A stretch of DNA of 16,091 nucleotides, from the NCBI GenBank assembly GCA_030849075.1, contig JASAOO010002986.1, forward strand, positions 1 to 16,091. The letters are read 5' to 3'. Origin of the DNA: Zelonia costaricensis (lineage: Eukaryota > Euglenozoa > Kinetoplastea > Trypanosomatida > Trypanosomatidae). Below the pieces are notes generated by a model that saw only the letters and a program-made list of their open reading frames with translations, was not told the origin of the DNA and did no database searches. Below are positions 1 to 6,210 of this stretch, piece after piece (position 1 is the first letter of the stretch; every line of letters begins with the position of its first letter). Both the position numbers and the translations under genes were made by a program.

Positions 1-1
1 A

Positions 2-97
2 AGGATAAACTCAGAGGAGGTGAAGCGGCGCGTCAGAGCGCGACTGGATGAGGGGACTTACGAAGCGGCCGTCACGCACTGTAACGTCAAAACGTAG
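2..97 (+). CDS. Possible C-terminal tail of an upstream gene (partial, 5' end outside window)
   Basis: Reading frame 2 is open from the left window edge to a TAG at 95-97 and gives 31 residues, including the stretch SEEVKRRVRARLDEGTYEAA. The charged, helix-like composition and the preference for G or C in third codon positions (about 22 of 31) resemble the real genes here. The DNA after 97 loses that look and turns into UTR-like sequence. A protein ending here would fit the dense + strand gene order. The fragment is too short to assign a family, and an open stretch of this size can occur by chance, so this is a weak call. Confidence 0.3.
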   Translation, partial: RINSEEVKRRVRARLDEGTYEAAVTHCNVKT

Positions 98-778
98 GGC
101 GCACCAAAGCCAGAAAAGGAACGCCGCAGCTGGGTCTTCTTATAAAGCGAATGAGGAAAGTAGAAGCACAAAGCTCAACTTCTGGAGCACAAAGGGTGAA
201 GCGCTGACGCGGCCGGACAGAAGGCCGCACTCACATCAGAGGGGCAGCCCAGGAACAGTCCGTAGATGCGCACTTGGGATTCTGCTCTCGAGTGGCACCT
301 CTCCGTACTCCGCGTGACCCACGCGTTCGCCCGGTGTGACGTCATCTTTGTGTTTTCGTCTCGCTGTCCGAGAGAGATTCTCGCCTAGAGCTGCGAGCCT
401 GAGGTGGGCAGCCGCCAGTCGGAGGTAATGACATCACGATTGTACGGCTAGTGCTGCGCTCAGCTTGCACACGACAGCACGGTGCTCGATTTATCACGTT
501 GCTGCCCATCTACCCCTTACTCTCCCTCCTTGCGCCTGCCTCGCTTCCCCTCGTGTGTCTGCACACCGCACGTCAGTGGTTTCAGTTTTGGCAGCAGTGC
601 CGGACACTTGGCTTCACCCTCCATGTGTCAGCTCCGCTTGCCCTCCCCCCCCCCCTCCTCCTCCCCCCCGTTCTCGCATCACCCACTGCCCCGTCTCCGT
701 CGTTATCATCATACACACACCGTGCACTGCTGGTGCCAGACCTCCCGCACGCACGCCTGTACGCCCCACACGCGCACG
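98..778 (+). other. Intergenic region: probable 3'UTR of upstream gene, then trans-splicing signals for the 779 gene
   Basis: Mixed-composition DNA up to about 430 has no convincing gene. An 89-codon ATG frame at 48-317 has Arg/Ser/Lys-rich, low-information content and is not supported. From about 485 the + strand becomes pyrimidine-rich. A CT tract at 641-675 contains a run of 11 C at 645-655. The first AG after the tract is at 738-739, so trans-splicing there would leave a 39-base leader before the ATG at 779. An earlier in-frame ATG at 623 lies upstream of the tract and would be removed. Confidence 0.6.
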
Positions 779-1294
779 ATGAGTCTCTTTGAACGACCGC
801 ATCGCCTGCAGTGCGCCTCGTCGGTGGTGATGGGCCTCAAGCCGGAGGCGCTGCGCGAGGTGGACGACTACACGGTGTGGATGGACAAGGTGCACGCCGA
901 GCTTACCGGCGTCTATGGCGAGCTGGCCACACAGTCGGCAGTGCGCGAAATTGCGTACGCGACCAGCGACGAGCCGACGCACTTCTCCTCCCGCATCACG
1001 CCGGACCTCTTCGAGCGGCTGCGCGGCTACAAGGCGCTGCTCATCAAGGCGGAGGCGCTGGGGAAGCAGCTGGCCGAGCAGTCGCAGCTGTGCACGATGA
1101 TGGAGACGTCCATCAGCCAGAGCAGCGAAGGCGGCAAAGCGCTCCGCCACCAACAGCGAGAGCTGCGCACGCTGAAGGTGAACCTCACCCAGATGACCCG
1201 GCAAGAGGCCGAGCTCAAGTATCAGCTGGCGTGCCTCTCGCAGCAGCTCACGAACGTCTTCAAGGCTGAGGTTGTGCGGGTCTCCTTCGTCTGA
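779..1294 (+). CDS. Conserved-looking small coiled-coil protein, function unknown (171 aa)
   Basis: I do not recognise this protein. The start ATG at 779 has A at -3 and is the first ATG after the probable splice acceptor at 738-739. The frame is open further upstream, but that part translates to Pro/Ser/Cys-rich UTR sequence. Residues 1-70 are mixed, including EALREVDDYTVWMDKVHAEL. From about residue 77 (LFERLRGYKALLIKAEALGK) to about 165 the sequence is helical with heptad-like Leu/Gln/Glu spacing, broken near residues 111-120 by SISQSSEGGK, which suggests two coiled-coil segments. There is no signal peptide or membrane segment. GC-rich third positions support real coding. A structural role in cytoskeleton, flagellum, kinetochore or a tethering complex is possible. 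I considered IFT20 from its size and coiled-coil character but saw no convincing match. Confidence 0.8.
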   Translation: MSLFERPHRLQCASSVVMGLKPEALREVDDYTVWMDKVHAELTGVYGELATQSAVREIAYATSDEPTHFSSRITPDLFERLRGYKALLIKAEALGKQLAEQSQLCTMMETSISQSSEGGKALRHQQRELRTLKVNLTQMTRQEAELKYQLACLSQQLTNVFKAEVVRVSFV

Positions 1295-2607
1295 CGCACA
1301 ACTCCACCCATTTTCGCCCTTGTCCTTGTCCCCTCCCCCCCCCCCCTTCGTATACCTGTCAGAGGCACCTCCAGAGATGAGTAAGCACTCCCCCCCCCTC
1401 TTTCCTCTCCCGCCTTTGATCAACTGCTGCACCGTGGCGTGGCGCAGGGCATGCCCAAGGGAGCCGGCCGTGAACACGGCGTGGCTTCTATGCCCCTCGA
1501 CTCCCTTGGTGATATGTACACTATCTTCATCCACTCTCGCTTGTGTGGTGGAACGGCACACCGCGGGGTCGTGCTAACGCTGCTCCAAGGACGCGAGGAA
1601 CGCGAGAAAGGTCGAGAGCTGACGGAGTGACGGGGAAGTAGGGGACGAGAGGAAGGGGTGGGTGGATGGGAGCTCGGTTGGCGTGCTGTGCAGGTCCCCT
1701 GTTTTCCCCACCCCACCGGTGCGCAGACGATAGCGTCCCGCTGCGGGTATTAGCGGCTTACCGTCTCCGTCTCTGGCACTCTCCATTGCGCTCTCACATT
1801 TTCGTTTTCCCCACCTGGGTGCTGTCCTCGGCCGCATGTAACTCAGCAATTGACCTAGCCTCCATGCTGTGGCTCTCCCTCCCCCACCTTCCGAGCCTGC
1901 CTTCCTTGACTTTCTCTTGTGCCCCTCCTCTATCTGAACCCGTCACGTACGCTTGCACCCGACCGCGGCACCCCGCTCCACCTCCCGTCTCCTGTCTCTC
2001 ACGTTGGCACATGCCGGACCCAAAAGGGAGGCACAAGCACGCAGAGGGCCGCGATGCAGCTGCAGCCCTCGCCGACGTGACAAGAGCGAGTGAAAACGCG
2101 ACGGTGCACATGTTCGCGGGCCTCGATGCCGCAGTCCTGTTTGCGCTCTTTTGTTTTGCCGTCACTTGGCAACGAAGAACCTGCATCTGGAAAGGAAAGA
2201 GAACTCAACAAGTACGGTAAAGAGGTGTGCCCGTTGCGCCTCTCACCGCGGTGTGGTTCGCCCGCTTCACGCGCTCTACGCGCAACGGTCTCTGTCTCTG
2301 TGTGTGTGTGTTTGGGTGAGTGTGTGTGTGTGTGTGTCCCCTCAAGAGCACACGGGGTAAAACACAACTGAGTTTAACGAGCACTGACGGTCCTGTGGGC
2401 CGCCGCCTGCCCGACATCCCCCTCTCCATCCCTCTCTGCACCCCTGCCCTTCTGCTCTCCTCTCTTCGAGGCACCTGCGACGCGAGCGGCAAGTGCGCCC
2501 CCCCCCCCACCACCCACCACAGCGGTGTGCTTTTGCGTGCGCCTGTCGACAGTTCGGTGTGCGTACGTGTTGCTCGCACCACCGGCGCTGGCAAGGGTAT
2601 CGGGTTC
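1295..2607 (+). other. Long intergenic region: 3'UTR of the coiled-coil gene and 5' leader of PRORP
   Basis: This 1.3-kb gap has UTR character. It holds a run of 12 C at 1335-1346, further CT-rich stretches around 1870-2000, and a (TG)n microsatellite at 2299-2337. A strong pyrimidine tract at about 2410-2468 is followed by AG at 2469-2470, the likely PRORP splice acceptor, giving a 137-base leader without an upstream ATG. A second usable AG is at 2521-2522, after a run of 11 C at 2498-2508. A modest open frame at 1666-2220 is discussed under findings; I do not call it a gene. Confidence 0.55.
2299..2337. repeat. Interrupted (TG)n microsatellite
   Basis: There are six TG units at 2299-2310, a ten-base interruption, then eight TG units plus a T at 2321-2337. 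It lies in the gap upstream of PRORP and ahead of its pyrimidine tract. Such dinucleotide tracts are common in Leishmania intergenic DNA and often vary in length between strains. Confidence 0.9.
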
Positions 2608-4380
2608 ATGACGGAGCTTACGCAGGCCGGCGGGGCAGCGCCGGTGGCAAAGCGACCGCGCGTCGAGACGGCACCCGACCTTCCCAGCGATCTCAGCGAC
2701 ATACCCGAGGTGCAGGCGCTGATCGCAGAGAACAATGCGTTGACACCCCCAAAGCACCGGCGCCACCACCGCGACTTCCTCAATCACGCCTTCGACTCAC
2801 TCGGCGCGGCGGCGAGGCAGGACCCTAGCAGGGCTGCCGTGGCGCTCGCCTTGTTGCGGGAGATGGCCGACAAGCACCATGAGCTGCCTCGCAACACGAT
2901 CGTATCCAAGGTCCTGTACATGTGGTGCACTCCCGTCCTCGTGCAGGCTGGCGTCCTCGTCGTGGCTGCGCTCCTCGAGTACCAGTCAACGCTGCCGGAC
3001 GCTTTTCGGCTCGCGTACGACGAGCGGGTCGCAGCGGTGGCGCTGCGGCTGGCGGTGCAGGCGACGCCGGTCGACGTGGGCCTCATTCGCCGCGTGCTGG
3101 ATGCGCTGCCGGCCGACGCCTTCAAGCGGCGCGTCTTTCACCCTTTGTTTGCGCACTGCCGCACCGTTGCCAACGTGCCGTTCTGCTTCGAGTTCTTCGA
3201 CATGGCCCGCGCCAAGGGGCTGGAGATGTGGGACACGGACTACCACGAGGTGCTCAGCACCATCGCCGCCGCCCGCGAGAAGGGCACCGTCGATGAGGCG
3301 GCGGCGTCGTCCTTTACGCAGGTGGTGCTGGTGGAGATGGCGCTGCGCCACCCCGTGGTGGGGAGCGCGAACGCGCAGCTTGTGAAAACGCTGCTTGGCG
3401 GTTGTGTCGCCCACGTGGATGAAAGTGGGGTGTGCTCCAGCTGCGGGGCGCACTTGCAGAGCTTCGACCTCTCACCAGAGGACCGCGCCGTGCTTGTGCG
3501 CGATCTTGTGGAGAAGCTCGTCAAGCCCCGCGTCGAGGGGTCGAGCCGCTACGAACCGGACACCGAGGTCTCGCCTGACGCCGTGCGCCAGCGCTGGAAG
3601 GAGTTCGACGACTTCAAAGCAGCCGCGTCGAGCCTGGATTTCGACACGGTGATCGACGGCGCCAACGTGGGCTACTACGGACTGAGCAGCTGGTACACGG
3701 AGGCCAAGGATGCCCTGTTGCGGTCGCGCGGCATCGACCCGGCCACAGTGCCTTCTGCGGAACGGTACAACGTGCCGTTCCCCGTCGACGTTGCGCCGAA
3801 GTTCTCGCTGGTGGAGGACATGCGCGCCGCGGCGGAGCGGCACGGCAAGCGTGCCGTTATTGTGCTGCACAACCGCCACCTCGCCAGCCCCACCCCGGAG
3901 AACGCGGCCCTCGCGGCGCGGTGGCGGGAGGCAGGGGCACTGCTGCCCAGCCCTGCGTTCCTGAACGACGACTACTGCTGGCTGTACGCCGTGCTCACGC
4001 GGCAGGACTCCTGCATCATCTCCAACGACCAGATGCGCGATCACCACTTCACCATGCTGCAGCCCCGCTTCTTCGTGCGCTGGCGGCAGCGGCACCGCAT
4101 CACGTACAAGGCCATGTACAACCGGGCGGCTCGCGCTGCGACGCTGAGCATTCACCTCCCGCGCGCATACTCTGTTTGGGTGCAGGCGAGCGGCGGCGCG
4201 GCGGCAGGGCCGGTGCAGCGGCACTGGCACGTGCCCTACCTCGCCAGCATCAACGTCATTCACCAAGCGACCAACCAGACGACGGCGACGAGCGCTGACG
4301 TCGACCTCGGCAAGGACGGCGATGACGAGTGCTCAGACTGGATCTGCACCGGCACTTGCCCCGAGCTGCAGCCGTCATGA
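2608..4380 (+). CDS. PRORP1: Protein-only RNase P (PRORP), probably the nuclear form
   Basis: Single-protein RNase P that cleaves the 5' leader of precursor tRNAs without an RNA subunit (590 aa). The start at 2608 is the first ATG after either likely splice acceptor, though its -3 base is a T. Residues 12-20 (PVAKRPRVE) resemble a c-Myc-type nuclear localisation signal. Helical repeats at about 50-255 fit the PPR-like RNA-binding arm. C276 and C279 (CSSC) form the first half of the structural zinc site. The NYN/PIN-like metallonuclease domain runs from about 345 to 530: D350 in VIDGANVGYYG, D454 and D455 in NDDYCWLYA, and D474 in SNDQMRDHH match the four metal-binding aspartates of plant PRORP1 and human PRORP (MRPP3). 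H539 or H541 (HWHVP) and C580 (WIC) likely complete the zinc site. T. brucei has a nuclear and a mitochondrial PRORP; the basic N-terminus suggests the nuclear one (inference). The C-terminus carries an extra Cys, C584. Confidence 0.95.
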   Translation: MTELTQAGGAAPVAKRPRVETAPDLPSDLSDIPEVQALIAENNALTPPKHRRHHRDFLNHAFDSLGAAARQDPSRAAVALALLREMADKHHELPRNTIVSKVLYMWCTPVLVQAGVLVVAALLEYQSTLPDAFRLAYDERVAAVALRLAVQATPVDVGLIRRVLDALPADAFKRRVFHPLFAHCRTVANVPFCFEFFDMARAKGLEMWDTDYHEVLSTIAAAREKGTVDEAAASSFTQVVLVEMALRHPVVGSANAQLVKTLLGGCVAHVDESGVCSSCGAHLQSFDLSPEDRAVLVRDLVEKLVKPRVEGSSRYEPDTEVSPDAVRQRWKEFDDFKAAASSLDFDTVIDGANVGYYGLSSWYTEAKDALLRSRGIDPATVPSAERYNVPFPVDVAPKFSLVEDMRAAAERHGKRAVIVLHNRHLASPTPENAALAARWREAGALLPSPAFLNDDYCWLYAVLTRQDSCIISNDQMRDHHFTMLQPRFFVRWRQRHRITYKAMYNRAARAATLSIHLPRAYSVWVQASGGAAAGPVQRHWHVPYLASINVIHQATNQTTATSADVDLGKDGDDECSDWICTGTCPELQPS

Positions 4381-5077
4381 GCACGGACCCATGCGTGGAC
4401 AGCGCCACGCCTCCCCTCTCGCCGCCAGCACGTCGTGTGACGAGTGCGTACGTCACCCGCGCGGCCGCTCGCAGCCCTGGCTGACGCATTTCTTACCTGT
4501 GCAGAAGGACCCAAGAGGGGGAGGATGACCGTCGATCACATCGCCCACAATTTTCTCGATTAGCCCCGCACTAAAGCGAACCTTGACAAGTCTGACTCGT
4601 GGTTTAGAGGCTAGCGGGCACAGGCGGCACGTCCATAGTGCTGCGCTCTCTCTGACTCCACCATCTGGTTGACACGGGGTGGAACAAGTTTTGTGCTCTT
4701 CAACGCTCCTGTCTGGTGGAGGGCGCGGAGAGGTCTCTGCCGTTCCAGGGAGAGATGAAGCGAGGTTGACACATGTGGCCGCAACGATGTTGTTTGTTGT
4801 TTTCTTCGGACTGCGCTTTGTGCCTCGGGTGCAGCGCCCTCTGCCATCACACACACGCATATACACACTACGCTCTACCCTGTCTCATCCCCTTGCGTTT
4901 CCTCTCCGCTTTGCGTGGCCGTACCCTTCCTCACGCTTCACACGCCATCCTCAAACTCCCCCCCCCCCTTCCCCACCCGGGGTTGACAAACGTCTTCTCA
5001 CCCTCCCCCTCCCCCCACCGACTCCCCTCCCCCTCCTCGTCACTGCAGGCCTCTTCTTTCCACCAAACGAAGCCAAG
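4381..5077 (+). other. Intergenic region: PRORP 3'UTR and trans-splicing signals of eL37
   Basis: About 400 bases of unstructured 3'UTR-like DNA are followed by increasingly pyrimidine-rich sequence. A run of 11 C is at 4958-4968, and a long CT tract covers about 4991-5040 with no AG inside it. No coding signal was found in the gap on either strand. Confidence 0.6.
5047..5048 (+). promoter_or_regulatory. Probable spliced-leader acceptor AG for eL37
   Basis: This is the first AG after a very long CT-rich tract (about 4955-5046), in the context CTGCAG|G, and it leaves a 29-base 5' leader before the eL37 ATG. It is the cleanest trans-splice signal in the window, as expected for a highly expressed ribosomal protein gene. 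The inference rests on known trypanosomatid rules and is not experimental. Confidence 0.75.
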
Positions 5078-5329
5078 ATGACGAAGGGTACCACCTCGAT
5101 GGGTCAGCGCCACGGGCGCACGCACATCCTGTGCCGCCGCTGCGGCCGCAACGCCTACCACGTGCAGTGGGAGCGCTGCGCCGCCTGCGCCTACCCGCGC
5201 GCCAGCCGCCGGCGCTACAACTGGTCTGTCAAGGCCATCAAGCGCCGCCGCACCGGCACGGGCCGCTGCCGCTACCTGAAGGTGGTGAACCGCCGCATCG
5301 CCAACCACTTCAAGACCCCGAAGGCGTAA
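5078..5329 (+). CDS. RPL37: 60S ribosomal protein eL37 (L37)
   Basis: Component of the cytosolic large ribosomal subunit, contacting 5.8S/28S rRNA. The 83-residue product begins MTKGTTSMGQRHGRTH and has the four-cysteine zinc ribbon at C19/C22 (CRRC) and C34/C37 (CAAC). These are followed by the basic YNWSVKAIKRRRTGTGR segment and a KVVNRR element, all hallmarks of eL37. The human protein is about 97 residues; the difference is a shorter C-terminus here. The start has A at -3 and sits 29 bases after the predicted splice acceptor. The coding sequence is strongly biased to preferred GC-ending codons, consistent with high expression. Only one copy is present in the window; a second copy elsewhere in the genome cannot be judged. 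Confidence 0.98.
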   Translation: MTKGTTSMGQRHGRTHILCRRCGRNAYHVQWERCAACAYPRASRRRYNWSVKAIKRRRTGTGRCRYLKVVNRRIANHFKTPKA

Positions 5330-5342
5330 GGGACGCGGTGAC

Positions 5343-5356
5343 CCACCTTTAGGTGG
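5343..5356 (+). other. Short perfect inverted repeat in the eL37 3'UTR
   Basis: CCACCT-TT-AGGTGG begins 13 bases after the stop codon of eL37 and could form a small RNA hairpin (five pairs with a four-base loop is more realistic than six with two). Inverted repeats this short arise by chance, so function is uncertain. Confidence 0.35.
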
Positions 5357-5379
5357 CGTTGCACCCTTGCCCCCTCAAG

Positions 5380-5395
5380 CACACACACACACACA
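5380..5395. repeat. (CA)8 microsatellite
   Basis: Eight uninterrupted CA units lie 50 bases downstream of the eL37 stop codon, so within its expected 3'UTR. Confidence 0.9.
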
Positions 5396-6210
5396 TTTAC
5401 ACAAACGCGCGTGCGCTGAGGCGGTGTCTCTACCTTGGTGGTTGACACTTCAAACAAACGGAAGGCCACGTCGTCGTGCTCCTTCTTGCCCCGCTGCTGC
5501 CATCTCGCAGTCGTGCGTGTAGGGAAAGTGCAGACGTCGTTTCTCTTTTCTTTGTGGGATTGGTTCTGTCTTCTCATTTCCAGTGTCCAAACAATACAAA
5601 AAAAACAAGTCACAAAATAAAACAGCACCAAAGGCGAGGACGGCGAACTGCGGCCGTGCAGCAGGTGGCCGAGAGAGAGAAAAGAAAACGAAGGCGGTTC
5701 CTCGGTGGGGGATCGGTGCGCAGCGGGCCGCGCCTCAGCCTGTCCCCGCGTGTGAGCTCGGCTCTCTGTCTTCCTGCGCGAAAAAAAGGAACTGATGCGC
5801 CACTGCCCCCGAACGAGAGCCGCTCCCCGAACTCCTCTTCCGCACCGTCCACCACCGTTTCTGACGTTCACGTTGCGAAGGTGGAGGGGAAGGGGTCGTG
5901 TATGTACCGCTGGACTTGAGAAGCCACGTTCCACTAATTGACTCTTCCTTATTGCCTCTTTTGCGGTTTCCCGTTGACCAGCCCGGCCACGCAGAACGCT
6001 GCGCTGCACATTCCGCGCCGCTGCCTCTCCAACAACACGCCAACCCACTGGTCAGAGCCTCTCTTCTAGGGTGGGAGAGGGTGTTGTGGAGCACCGGCAC
6101 CGTATTAGGTCAGTCTCCCGCCTCCCAAGCCTCTCTGTCTCAGCACTTTCTCAGTGACACGCAGCTGCCGTGCGCGTGCGGCGTGCACCGGCTCCTGGTG
6201 CACCACCACC

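Larger units (their letters stand above)
5330..6210 (+). other. Intergenic region: eL37 3'UTR and leader of the pseudouridine synthase
   Basis: It contains a (CA)8 microsatellite at 5380-5395 and an A-rich patch at about 5586-5632 that includes a run of eight A, a plausible 3'UTR or polyadenylation zone. It ends in a CT-rich stretch at about 6114-6152. AG at 6153-6154, in TTTCTCAG, is the best acceptor for the next gene and gives a 56-base leader; AG at 6142-6143 is an alternative. Open frames here on both strands are short and low-complexity; none is supported as a gene. Confidence 0.55.

Noticed and set aside
48..317. 89-codon ATG frame near the left edge
   Set aside because: Basic, Ser/Arg-rich translation without domain or codon bias; it overlaps what looks like a 3'UTR and the possible tail at 2-97.
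623..778. Earlier ATG for the coiled-coil gene
   Set aside because: It lies upstream of the pyrimidine tract and the acceptor at 738-739, and the extra residues are a poly-Pro/Ser artefact of the C run.
614..1561. 315-codon - strand frame opposite the 779-1294 gene
   Set aside because: Ends in a Gly run from the C tract and begins in UTR DNA. The + strand frame has the better coding composition and a start behind a splice acceptor.
2320..2607. 96-codon upstream in-frame extension of PRORP
   Set aside because: No ATG; it runs through the (TG)n repeat and the pyrimidine tract, so it is UTR.
3472..4266. 264-codon - strand frame opposite the PRORP nuclease domain
   Set aside because: Antisense shadow of a clearly conserved catalytic domain; same GC-bias artefact.
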